The notes under the pieces are model-generated. The model saw nothing but the letters and a program-made list of their open reading frames with translations. It searched no databases and was not told the origin of the DNA. From the NCBI GenBank assembly GCA_037349315.1, contig JBAIAC010000021.1, forward strand, positions 4,278,001 to 4,342,000: a stretch of 64,000 nt of DNA, written 5' to 3'. Of the stretch, positions 1 to 11,064 are shown in pieces. Within the stretch, counting starts at the first letter, position 1; each line of letters begins with the position of its first letter. Origin of the DNA: Chelydra serpentina. Its lineage: Eukaryota > Chordata > Testudines > Chelydridae. Made by a program: the position numbers and the translations under genes.

Positions 1-372
1 CGCCCCTCCGGGACACCCCCCCCACACACACACACCCTGCCTCCCTATACACCCCCCGGCCCCCGCCCCTCCGGGACACCCCCCCCCCCACACACACCCT
101 GCCTCCCTATACACCCCCCCGGCACCCGCCCCTCCGGGACACCCCCCCCACACACACACCCTGCCTCCCTATACACCCCCCGGCCCCCGCCCCTCCGGGA
201 CACCCCCCCCACACACCCACCCTGCCTCCCTATACACCCCCCCGGCCCCCGCCCCTCCGGGACACCCCCCCCATACACACACACACACACCCTGCCTCCC
301 TATACACCCCCCGGCCCCCGCCCCTCCGGGACACCCCCCCCACACACACACACCCTGCCTCCCTATACACCC
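1..372. repeat. GC-rich minisatellite, ~62-bp unit, about six copies
   Basis: The block ctgcctccctatac recurs at 37, 99, 161, 222, 292 and 355, giving spacings of 61-70 bp. Each unit joins a C-rich part, cctccgggacacccc, to a variable (CA)n run, and the CA length explains the period changes. The array is cut by the window start, so its full length is unknown. It lies in intron 1 of FNBP4, shortly downstream of the exon 1 donor. Open frames through it on both strands come from the repeat and are not genes. Confidence 0.95.
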
Positions 373-528
373 CCTCCGGGACACCCCCTCCCCCAGACAC
401 CCGCCTCCGGCCCTGCCCCGGACACCCGAAACACTCCCCGGCCCTCGCCCCGCGCGCGCCCGCCGGCCAGGCCGCAGGCCCCAGGCTCCCGTAGCAGGCG
501 CCGCCCCCGCGGCCCGCCCGGTGCCTAC

Positions 529-649
529 CCGCTTCCGAGCCCGAGCTGACGTCGGGCGGGGCCGGCCCGTCGCGGGCGGCGCGGGGCCCGGGCGGGGAGA
601 GCTGCAGGATGGGCCGGCGGCCCGGCGCCGCGCGACCCTTCTTCCCCAT
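529..649 (-). CDS. FNBP4: FNBP4 (formin-binding protein 4), coding exon 1 only
   Basis: The minus-strand ATG at 649 opens MGKKGRAAPGRRPILQLSPP, which I recognise as the conserved N-terminus of FNBP4. FNBP4 is a nuclear WW-domain protein that binds proline-rich partners including formins. The exon runs through a short region ending SSGSEAG and stops at a donor gtaggc (exon end 529), leaving phase 1. The WW domains and the rest of the gene lie beyond the left edge. In human, FNBP4 also lies next to NUP160 in the same orientation, which supports the call. The encoded N-terminus is shorter than the human exon-1 product as I remember it, so the donor is the least certain part. Confidence 0.85.
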
Positions 650-699
650 GGAGCGCGGTGCGGCCTGGGCCGGGGGCGGGGCGCGAGATGGCGCGCGGG

Positions 700-752
700 G
701 CGTGTGACGACACAGCGGGGCGGGGGCGTGTGACGACACAGCGGGGCGGGGC
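700..752 (-). promoter_or_regulatory. 26-bp tandem duplication with CRE half-sites and GC boxes in the FNBP4 promoter
   Basis: Two near-identical 26-bp units lie head to tail from about 700 and 726. Each contains cgtgtgacgacacagcgggg followed by cgggg. A unit holds TGACG, a CREB/ATF half-site, and GGGGCGGGG, an SP/KLF-type box. They sit 50-105 bp upstream of the FNBP4 start codon, where transcription probably begins. Regulatory function is inferred from motif and position only. Confidence 0.5.
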
Positions 753-1049
753 TTGGCCAGAGCCGGGTGGCCAATTGCCGGGGCGGAGGAGCTTTTGCTG
801 GGGGCGGGGACGTGCCCTGAGCGTGACCAACCCAGCGACAGCACCTGGTTCTGCAGGGAGCCTGAGCCCCGCGCTGGGGGCGGGCCCGGGGGGGACCGAT
901 TGCCCGAGTCTGCAGGGAGCCTGTGCCCCATGGCTCAGAGCAGGGAGCTGCTGGGCACTGCAGGCTGACAGGGGCGGGTTTCTAGGACCATGCACTACAG
1001 CCCAGGACAGTCCCCAGTTCGCTGCCAGCAAGCCCCGGGCACGTTGTTT

Positions 1050-3200
1050 CGTCTCCTTGCCTCTCCCTGTGGCAGGTTAACAGGATTCTAGTCGACGCTG
1101 CCCAGCCCTGCTGCAAGGACCCAGGCAGCAGTAGCGGGACTGGAAGCCAGAGCTAGAATCAGGCTTGCAGCCAGGGACTAGGGGAAGCCAGAAGCCTAGG
1201 CAGGTGAGCTGGGCTGCCTGGGGAAAAGCCCTGGGAAATGAACTGATGAAGCTAGGCACAAGCTGTCAGACATCCACAGGTCCATTGCTCTGGTACAGCT
1301 CTGTAACAGGCCCTGGGAGGAGCCCTTCAGGGCATCAGCTCCCATAAAGTCACACACTCTCAATGGGATAAGCCCCTTGCCTTCACTGTCCTCTGGGACC
1401 AAACCTCTAAGGCTGCAGCATCCCTGCTTCACACCCCGAGTTCCCTTCAGCGAGTCCACTTGCACACCCAAAGGGAGCAAATGCACCCACACCTTCTTTA
1501 AACCAGAGTGACTCTCAGCAAGTACTGTAAAAGCAGAAGGGTTTATTAGATGTATGGAACACAGCATAGAAAATCCTTAACAGAATGGAAAGTTACAGCG
1601 AAGTCCATCTGGGTCACTCCAGAGACCTCAGACCCTGTTAGGCCCAATTCAGAAGCTTCCCTCTGCCTCTAGCAGCCCTCACTTGGCCCCTCCTCAGTCA
1701 TTTGTCGTCCAGCTGGTCATACCTGGCTAGCTTTCTAAGGGGGGGAGGGGTGGGCTGTCCATGGTCATTTGTTGCTAGGTGCCAAATGTCCAGGCAATTA
1801 GAGTGGCCATTGTCTTCTGGGGCCCTCCTTTGGCATGGGGGGCACAGGCAGCTAAGCATCAGTTACACCTGTATCTCTGGGCTTCTGCAACAAGCATACA
1901 ACCCTTTCCCATCACCTAACCATGTATCACAATAGGGAAACTGAGACAATATTAATCCAAAATATTACAAAAAATTCTCACTCTCACACAAACTCCCCCA
2001 CTTCCTTGGTTAAAGGAGGGTCTGAGCCAAGCTGCCCAGAGAACACGAGAGCCCAGGCCCAGGGAGATGGTTTGCCTTGAAAGCAAAGTCCTTGACACAT
2101 TGTAAGTCAGTGAGGATCTTCAGCTGAGCCAGAGCTGCAAGGAGGTGGGAAGGAAGGGAATGCACCTGAACAGCACAAATTGACACTGATGGGATGGGGT
2201 AGGGTTCTTGTCAGGAACAGAGTGGTGGCTGGCTGTCAAATGTGCTGACACTGGGTCATGAAGCACACAGGACCTCAGCAGCTCTGTCTTCAGGAGACAA
2301 AGCAGAGGAGTCGGACTCTGGGGTGGTAGAATGAAGTGGTTACCTGCTGATCTTTACTCAGCCACTAGCTGTCCACCCGAGCTGAAACTGGACGAATGGT
2401 GTACATTGCTGAGCAGCGAGTGACCCTGATTAATGGACTTTGAGTGATGGGAAAATCCAGCCCCCGCACAATGTCCCTTGTTAACCTAAGATACATAGGC
2501 TAGTTCAACCGTGAGTGACCAAACTGGATGCAGCTCTGAGCAGGGGAGGGTCCTTGGCAGGTCAGAGTTGATGACCAGAACGGGCCCTTACCTTGCATGT
2601 GGCTAGGAACAATGCGCTCGGCTTGGGAATAAATTCTCCAGCAGGGTGCGCGGGAGGAGGCGAATGTCAGCTCAGAACTCACTATTTCAAATCCTTTTGT
2701 ACTACAAATCCCAGCTGCCCATGGCCTTGCTTTGCAGACTGGCATTCCCCTTGAGACAGGCAGGCAATGAGCCATTTCTTTTGATGCAGTGGCTGCTACC
2801 TAGGACAGAAGAGCCAGACATGATCCAGCTGTGCCCCCTGCAAACACTAGAGGCAGAGTCTAGGAACTGGTGCCCTGCATTCAGCACCTGCACCATGCAA
2901 TGGGGAAAAATGTCCCCGCTCTGTGCCCTTGGTTTCCTCCCCTTCCTTCTCCAGCCTCCTGTGTGTTTTTCTGCCTTATCTGATCTCACCTAGCCCCTCT
3001 GCACTTTCCAATTCCCAACTCCCCTGGGCTCACTGCTAAGAGCCTCAGCAATGGACTAGTTAATGCCAACCCTTAACATGCTGTCATCTGGCTTTAGAGC
3101 AGACGCTGGAGAGTTTGTGCCCCCAAGCCCTGCCTCAGGCTATCTGCGGACACAGGCAGAGACGGCAGCAGCGAGACGCTGTTCACATTTGGAAGTTTTC
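1050..3200. other. Intergenic DNA without a recognised gene or repeat
   Basis: This lies between the FNBP4 promoter and the NUP160 3' end. Short open frames occur on both strands, but none has a recognisable protein, good splice signals or length beyond chance. I see no strong transposon signature. Confidence 0.5.
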
Positions 3201-3204
3201 TTCG

Positions 3205-3325
3205 CGGCCACGAGGAAATATTTGTATTGCTGCAGCGCCTAGGAGCCAGAGTCATGTCCACAAGGTGCTATGCAGACAGAACAAAGGGACAGTCCCTGCC
3301 GCAAGCGCTTACAATCTAAACAGAA
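3205..3325 (+). repeat. Old interspersed repeat of the 'cctaggagcc' family
   Basis: Motifs gcgcctaggagccagagtca, aaggtgctatgcagacagaa and gcgcttacaatcta occur in order. The same arrangement is found at 22025-22112 and, reversed, at 46223-46350. It is an ancient, diverged SINE or LINE-end family of reptile genomes whose exact name I cannot give. Confidence 0.6.
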
Positions 3326-3503
3326 CCTGGGTTTAAAGACAGGTTGAGATTCTCTCTCAGATTCGGAGTCTGCCTGTCAAGCAGGTTGGGTCTGCGATGC
3401 CCTGGCATTAAGGAGTTTTCCTCTGCCGCGTAAGCATTTATGGCTGAATGTGCAGAAGTTGTCAGCCGGCCCAAAGTGCCAGAGGCCAGACCAATATCTT
3501 CTG

Positions 3504-3663
3504 TCATAGAATGATAGAATCTCAGGGTTGGAAGGGACCTCAGGAGGTTCTAGTCCAACCCCCTGCTCAAAGCAGGACCAAGCCCCAATTTTTGCCCCAG
3601 ATCCCCAAATGGCCCCCTCAAGGATTGAACTCACAACCCTGGGTTTAGCAGGCCAATGCTCAT
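3504..3663 (-). mobile_element. tRNA-derived SINE with CR1-like tail (turtle PolIII/SINE)
   Basis: Read on the minus strand it has a pol III B-box-like ggttgtgagttcaatccttg, the body ccatttggggatctggggc, and a tail ccaaccctgagattctatca resembling the end of CR1 LINEs. The tRNA-like head with the A box has diverged or is missing here. It lies just downstream of the NUP160 poly(A) site. Confidence 0.85.
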
Positions 3664-3796
3664 AGTCAGTTGTTACCCAGTCACCTGAGCGCTCACACAG
3701 ATGCCAAGCCAGTGCTCCTTAGCTGCAGCTTTGGGACACGCCCCTTTCAATGGCTTCACACAGCAATCTAAACTCAGGCTTGTAACAAAGTTTAAT

Positions 3797-3802
3797 TTTA
3801 TT
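3797..3802 (-). promoter_or_regulatory. NUP160 poly(A) signal AATAAA
   Basis: The minus strand reads AATAAA here, about 465 nt after the NUP160 stop codon. Cleavage would be expected near 3775-3785, giving a 3' UTR of roughly 480 nt. It is the first perfect hexamer I found downstream of the stop. Confidence 0.75.
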
Positions 3803-4265
3803 AAAGATCATTCAAAAACGCCACAATAAATAAACATGACAAACCCTTTCATTCCCATTTATAATACAGGCTAAGAACGACAGGACCTCCCGGCCAAAGG
3901 CATTCAGTAAAAACAGAAATGGAGGGAACTGGGGTTTACGGAGTGTGGGAATTACAGCGCAATAAACTAACCCACCGTCTTCTTGATTGAAAGTGGTTAC
4001 ATCAAAGCGATACAGAATGGGTCTCCAACACATTAAAAATAGAAGCTCTCCAATCCCCTGACTTGGGCAGGGAATGCTGTTTTTGGACCATTATGGAAAA
4101 ATAGACTTTGTATTATAGCACCACCAGCCGCACATGGGGCAGGCATGTGACCCCCAACCTTTCCACTCACGGTGACAGCCCCATGCAGAGATGGAGTCTC
4201 AGGCATGAGGCCTGGTCACTGCAGAACATTGCAAGCTCTCCTGCCCCGTCAGGCCACGCAGACTG

Positions 4266-4352
4266 CTAGTTCCGGCGATATAAGAGATCTCGGGTTGCCG
4301 TGTCGACCTTCTGTTGGTAGTCCTCCAGTTTGTCCTGCACCTTCTGGTACAG
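4266..4352 (-). CDS. NUP160: NUP160 exon 36 (last, residues 1368-1395)
   Basis: Acceptor cttctag precedes CTG. The exon encodes LYQKVQDKLEDYQQKVD and ends DLLYRRN followed by TAG at 4266-4268. This is the coiled C-terminal tail of the solenoid. Confidence 0.95.
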   Translation of the reverse strand: MYQKVQDKLEDYQQKVDTATRDLLYRRN

Positions 4353-7300
4353 CTAGAAGAGAAAAGTGAGGGCAGCCATCAGAGGAGACAGAGCGGTGCT
4401 GGGGACAGAATAGGACAATCGCTTCTCCCCCCTCAAGTACCCAGTTAGACCATCATTATCACACTGTCCCTTCACAGGACCTGGCTCCTGTTGGTGGGAG
4501 AGCTACTCTTCTGCTGCACCCACTGTCAGCTCTGCTTTAGCCACCTCCACACCCTTTCCTCCATTTCCCCTCTCCCTGACCCCCACCACTGGAAGCGTTT
4601 TAGAACACAGATTACACAAGACACACCACACAGGGTAGAATGACAGTACCAACGGCTTGTGAGGAGCCGGGTGGGTTAGCGAATGGGGCAGCCTAGCTGC
4701 AGCCTCCGCTGAGAGGTTCCCTCAGCCCTGGAGGATGCAGAGAGCCTGTAGCAGGGTGCTAGGGTGCAGTGCTCCCTCATCTCTGCCTGGCCATATCCAC
4801 CTTGCTCCTGCAGCCCACTTCCCGGGAGCCCCCTTCGGGCAAGGCGGTGCCCAGAACTGAATGCTGCCATGCCAGAGTGCAGGACCTTCACCTCCCTGCT
4901 TCTCACACGTTGCCTCTGCACACGCAGCCCAGAACTTCAGGCTCCCTTGGCTGCCACCCCAGCTAATCGCTGCTCTGCTGGTCACTATCACCTGGTCTCG
5001 CAGCATTGCTGTTTTCCAGATTTCTCCCTGCTCTGGATTCTATAGGCACTAGTCGTGCTTCGCCAAGCTAGAGCCTCTTTCCTGCCCAGCTCTCTCTGCC
5101 TTTCCTGTGGGAAACAACTTCTCATCTGGCTAGTGGGACCCCCGCCCCCTCACGTACTATTTACTCCCCTTTTTCAACTCAGGAAGATTTCTAATCACTC
5201 CACTCCCTGCATTACCTCCGGGTATCCGCCCTCAGCCCACTGCCTTGCCATTCATAATCACACTTTTGGCAGCCTTCCACCCTCTTGGCAAAAGGGATTT
5301 ATAGATGAGAAATTCATTCAAGTAGACATGTAAGGTTCTGCGAGGCACAAATGCTTGACAGCACAGACCTGTGTCTGGCCACGGTCCTTCCTTCACCCAC
5401 TGAACTCCCCAAAACAATCCCCTTTCCTCCCTGGGCACATTCTTTGCCAATTCCCCCTCTGGTGAGTTGCTCCTCGTTTCATTACCCTCCAAGACCACAT
5501 TAGACCCTCTGTGGAACTTCCCCACTTGCAAGGGATTGTTTTCCATTCCCCCTCCTGCTCGCTGCATGGGACAGGAGTAGGGTTGCTAACTGTCCAATCA
5601 CACAAACCCAAACACCCTTGCCCTGCTCCCACCCCGCCCCTTCTCCAAGGCCCCGCCCCAGCTCACTCTATCCCCCCTCCCTCCGTCGCTTGCTCTCCCC
5701 CAGCCTAACTCACTGTCACCAGGCTGGGGCAGGGGATTGGGGTGCAGGCTCTGGGCTGGAGGTGCAGGCTCTGGCGGCACTTACCTCAGGCAGCTCCTGA
5801 AAGCAACTGGCACATCCCTCTGGCAGCGGCTCCTGGGCGGGAGGGGTGGGGGGAAGGCAGGGGGTCTCAGCAACTGCCCCTGCCAACAGTCACCGCCTCC
5901 GCAGCTTCTACTGACCGCAGTTCCCAGCCAATGGGAGCTGCAGAGTCGGCGCTTGAGCAGCATGCAGAGGCCCCCTGACACACACACACACCCCCCCCCG
6001 AGGGGCCACAGGGATGTGCCGGCCGCTTCCGGGAGCAGCACAGAGCCAGGACAGGCAGGGAGCCTGCCTTTACCCCGCTGGACTTTTAGCAACTCAAATC
6101 TCCCGGTTTGGCTTCAGTAGCCTCTGGGAGAAAGAGCCTGAATCCGGGAGGGTTCACAACCCTCGACAGAAGGAAGCTCGTGGCACAGTGCTGCACCAGG
6201 CAGGATGCCACCAGTTTGTGCAAACTGGCTTTTTTCCATACAGCTGAAGAGTCGTGGAGGAAGGGGGAAGTTCTTGCAGCAAGTCTCAGTGGCCTGGGGA
6301 CTCTCTCACTCCCCTGCTAGGAGGCACAGATGAACAGTTCAGGCAAGATTTCCAGATTCTCATCCCTACTCTGCCAATCCTTTTAAGCGTCTTCTATTCC
6401 TCCCAGTGGTTCTTTTTCTGTTAAAGGAAGTTCAGACTGAGCCTTGGCAGCCATTCATTTCAGAACCTCCATTTATCAGCGGGCTCCCACCTGTTCGCTT
6501 TCTCCCCAGTGCACCTTGGTATTGCTCCCATCCCCTCGGGCAGAGCCACCTGGGTGGCAGCACCGTGGAGATGTACTCACCACAAAGCTGTGATGGTTTG
6601 TCGTGTTCTCTCCCAAGGCCTGAAGCAGCTGGTCAATAGCGGAGTATGGCAGCCACACCATTGGTGCTATAGCAGACAACGGATGCTAAAGGGAAGAGCA
6701 GCCTTTAGTACTAACTACAAAACTAAGCACTTATCTAGCACTTTTAATCCATAGACCTCAGTTATCCCCATTGTACAGATGGAGAAGAGGAGGTACAGGG
6801 GAGAAGTGACTTGCCTATGGTCACCCAACAGGCCAGTGGCAGAGCCAGGAGCAGAATCCAGGTCTGCAGAGTCCCCGTCCAGTGCTCTAGCCACTGGGAC
6901 ACACTGCCTCTCCTTTGAACTGGTTTATGGTCACTGCAGAGATGCTTAGCACTGTTGCGGGCAAGGAGGAGGTCACACAGCAGCCAGATCTTGGCTTTGG
7001 AGGAGCTAGGAACCCGGTCATGAACCCCAGGAGACACGCCGTGTTACATTTACCCAGTCAGGAAGGTGCCATGGCTTAGTTCTTCGAAGCGCTTCACCCT
7101 CCTTCCAGGAGTGTTACACAGACCCAGGATAAGTAACAGCACAAACGGCCCCACCAACACGCTTGAGCAGCACAGCGGAATGGGCTGGGCTCCTCCACAT
7201 GGGCCTCACTCATGCTTCGGCCGGCAGCTCCACACCTGCCATGGGCACCTGCTGGGGTTGGCAATGGGCCCCCACTTGCCCTTCCGCCACCCTTCATCCA

Positions 7301-10300
7301 AGTGGGGGAGGGGAGGCGTTGCCCTAGTAGCCCAGCCAGAAGGGCTCTGCAGTGTGTACCTGGGAGTCCCTCTTTGCGGGCAGGGAACTCTGGAGGAGCC
7401 GTCCTGAACCTTGGCTCAGAGCTGGCTGCCACCAGTTGCTAAGGCAGTGGGGAATGGTCGCAGGAGCGGGACTGGGGGCGTGTTTCAGCCCTCACCTACC
7501 TCAATCCCAAAGTGCTCATGGCCCTTCCCCAGTAAGGCGTCCACATACTCCAACACCAAGTCCACGGCTTCCTCCAGGAGGGCGTAATTCAAGTAGAGGC
7601 GAAGGAGCTCAGCAGCATCCACCTTCTGCGAGCAAACAGAGTTAGTGACAGCCTGGGCCTAGACTGTGAGGGGCGTAGGGGTCACCCATGCCCTAGCAGC
7701 CACTTCCCAGAGCCTGGGTCCGAAGCCTCTGGACCAGCCACACAGAGTCCCTGGTTCCAAATCCCTTTCCCCCACCCCGATCCGGAGGGGCCTCTGGTCC
7801 TGGCTTGGCTGTTCCAAGCTATGTGGTCCCCAGGGAGGTTCCAGCGGCCAGGGGTTCCCAGCGTGCTAAGTGGTCTGACCACATGCCTGCAGCCAGGGCC
7901 AGGCTCTGCTGCCTGAGCCACTCAAAGCCACCAGATGGGCTGAGGATCTGCCCTCAGCACAGAGCAGGGATTCACCTAAACCACAGTAATCACACTCAGG
8001 GTTACATTTCCCACGGCGCCAGCCCCTCACAGATATGCACAAAGCCACACAACAGCCTGGGATTTGCTCTGGTCAAAGAACAAAAGCTACCCTCCTCTCT
8101 CCTGCCCCTGCGTTCTTCCCCCAGGCTCACCCCAAAAGCACCTGATTCGCTTGTTACTCTCCTTGGGATCTTGCACAAGCACCTGCTGGCTCTTGCCTCT
8201 CCAGGCTTCTGAAGCTTCCAGTAATCACAGCCCACAAGCAGCCCCCTTTCCAGCTCACTTGCCCCCCAGCGAAACCGTCCCAATACACTCACCCCACAAG
8301 CACCCTGCCCTAGTACAGCCCCACCCTCTGGTGCCCCCTAATACCTCCTAACCCTTAGAATACACCCAATTTACAAGCACGGAAAGTGGCTCATTCTCAG
8401 TTACACAACTTGCCTAACAACCTCACTGGATGAACCAGTATAGAAAGAAGTGCTGTTCCTCTCCATTATACTGTGCTGGGCAAGGAACGGCCACGTGCCC
8501 AGCACTTTACAAATGGGTCTGTTACTCAGACTGTATATGGCACACACGGGAACAAAGTTACGTCCGCCATGGAAAGGTTTTCGGGTTCCTGAGTGTAGTT
8601 TCAGAAGTTTCTTTGCATTTCCTTTCCAAAGGACCAAAAATTTAGATGAAGCTATAGTGGCTTCACTAGAGAGGGACTAATACAAGACTTCTGCAGAGAA
8701 TACGGCTGCTTTTTGAAAATGGGGTTAGCCACACTTCAAAGCTGACTAGAGTAATCTCCCTAGGAGCCAGGGAAATCCTGGTTGCAGACAGTGACACTGC
8801 AACCGCTACAGAAGATTAAAGCTAGTCAGTCCATTGGCAACCCTTTTCACTCCCTCAAATATCTTCCTTTTGGGTTGAATTTCAACCCAAAGACACAAAC
8901 AAGTCTCCTCAGTGGAGTTCATACTAAGAATGAGTAACATTTTCCCAATCAGCTGGACCATTTTAACTGTAACCGATCGGATCAGATTTGGCGTACAAGG
9001 TTATCAGCAGCACAGGTAGGACCACCAGTGGTGAAGGTTGCCCAACACTTCCCATCATAAGACCCTTTCAGTTGCTTATCACGTTGTCTGTCTATTTGTG
9101 CTGAAGTTTCCCATGCTGAATGTTACTGGAAAGTTTCATTTCTCAAAACAAGAGCAGCAATAATACACTTTTTTGCCCCATGATAAAAAATTCCTCCAAC
9201 TCTTTTAAAGATAAGTTCTAGTGCCTCTGTGCTTTGGACCAGGAGCTTGAAATTTGCCCCGGGGGGGGGGCGCACCATGGTGTCATGGATGTGCCTTTTG
9301 CTCTCCCATAAACATCTGCCCAAATCGTCAGAAAGTCTCAGTTTCCACCTGGTCAGTAGAAGCTTGTTAAAAGTTTAACAGCTAAACTATTCAAAGATTC
9401 TATTTGCTCTGAGCATGCTCCATCCCAGGGCTCTTTGATGTTCCCTGCAATTGCTAGTCCAGGCAACCAGGCGCTGGGGCACTGTCTCTGCCATGCTGTC
9501 ACAGTGCTCCCCCTGCTGGTGCCTAGGCCCCCAGTGAAGGGGAGAAGGAGGAAGCTACCCATCTAGAATGTAGAGGTGTGAAGATCTGGTGAGAAGGGGC
9601 ATGAGACTGGGACAAGGAGAGCTGTGAAACTCACTGGCAAAATGTGGACCTCATCCCCCTTTAGTGTCTGGCCCACACAAAGGATGACAACCTACTACTG
9701 CTACTAGGTGAGCATGATCCAACATGATGGAATAGCTGAATTTTCAGTTTGCTTTTACAAAACATAGAAAATGACATAAAAATTATGTTAATAGTAAAAT
9801 TGCAAAACAGAGCATGTGAGAGTTTCCAGGGGCCTGAGCAAACTTAATTTGGCCTCCTTGTAATTACAGGATCACATACTATTTGCCTCACAGCCCCTGC
9901 CTCATTCAGTGCACCCTCCACCCCTGAAGAGCCCCTACCCTCTCCAGAAGACCCCTGGTCCCCCAACATGCTCTCCCCCATCAAAAGCCACTGACAATCC
10001 ACCCTCCTAGAACCCTCTTCACTTCAACCCCATACAAGAGTCCTGGTATCCAGGCGCCCCCCTGCCACTCCTTATCCAGAAGCCCCATCCCCATCCCACA
10101 CAGCAGCTTCCCTCCCTCCGCTGAACTCCTGCCCTTCCACACCCCGAAACACAGAAGCCTCAACAGGGAAAGTTACTCCTCCAAGATCCTAACTTCTGAT
10201 GCCTCCCCACACCCTCTGCAGCCTGGCCAAACCCAAGATGTAGCCAAGCTTCCCTGTTCACCTGGCTTTGTAGCAGCTAAGAACGTTGCCTGTTTCCAGG

Positions 10301-11025
10301 GCTGGGGAAGGGGAAGTCTAGTTTGGAGATCAGACTCTTTGGCCCTTGAAATTGTTTTAGCTTTGGTTTCTGAACTATAATGGGTGTGCGATAAACTGCA
10401 TGAGCACAAAATTCCTGACCAGCAGATGTACTGGAAGCAACCACACAGCCATGCAATTGTCTCTTCCCCTTCTCCTTCCTTCGCTGTAGACAAAAGAAAC
10501 ATTTACCTTGTAACTGTTGATGAGCCAGTTGGGCAGTGGCACCCCATGAGAAAGGAGCTTGTTGATTACACTGTGATGATACAGATGGTTTTGGGATTTG
10601 TATCTGTCCAAGTAGGACGATAACAGCCGCCAGGCTTCATCTGTTGCACTAAAACACAGGATAGAGAACCTCATTTGCTATTCCTGCGCTTAGACAGTGA
10701 TGGGGTAGCTTGTGCGTAACCTGTGTGTTAGTCCCCAATAGATACATAGATGGGTGGGATCCACATGGAAAACAATCACAGAGACCTGGAGCTGAGAGGG
10801 GGTGGCCAATTGGAGAAGAGCGTGTAGCAAGATTTAGAAGTAAGAAAGGCAATGCAATGTTGTCAAGTACCAGCAGTCCTAGTGCTGGTTTTACCTGAGG
10901 TGTGATAGGGCCAACAGCATGTGCTTAATGCCTGCATTTAAACAGTGCATTTACAAGTACACCTACGTGAGGTATAGAGGAAAGGTGAACACACGCTTTG
11001 CTGCTGCTTGCGTGTGGCTGGAGCC

Positions 11026-11064
<39 letters not shown>

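Larger units (their letters stand above)
380..900. promoter_or_regulatory. CpG island spanning the FNBP4 5' end
   Basis: This stretch is very GC-rich and dense in CpG, unlike the intergenic DNA that follows. It covers coding exon 1 of FNBP4, its donor and the DNA upstream of the start codon. A CCAAT-like box (ggccaattgcc, about 767-777) and several GGGCGGGG boxes are visible. No TATA box is seen, which fits a dispersed CpG-island promoter. Confidence 0.8.

Noticed and set aside
45..931. Long open frames of up to 233 codons on the minus strand over the minisatellite and CpG island
   Set aside because: Apart from the MGKKGRAAPGRRP segment kept as FNBP4, they are repeats of the minisatellite translated in several frames.
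5579..6130. Possible unmethylated promoter or exon from high GC content
   Set aside because: The same blocks recur at 62107-63230, so the GC content comes from a repeat family.
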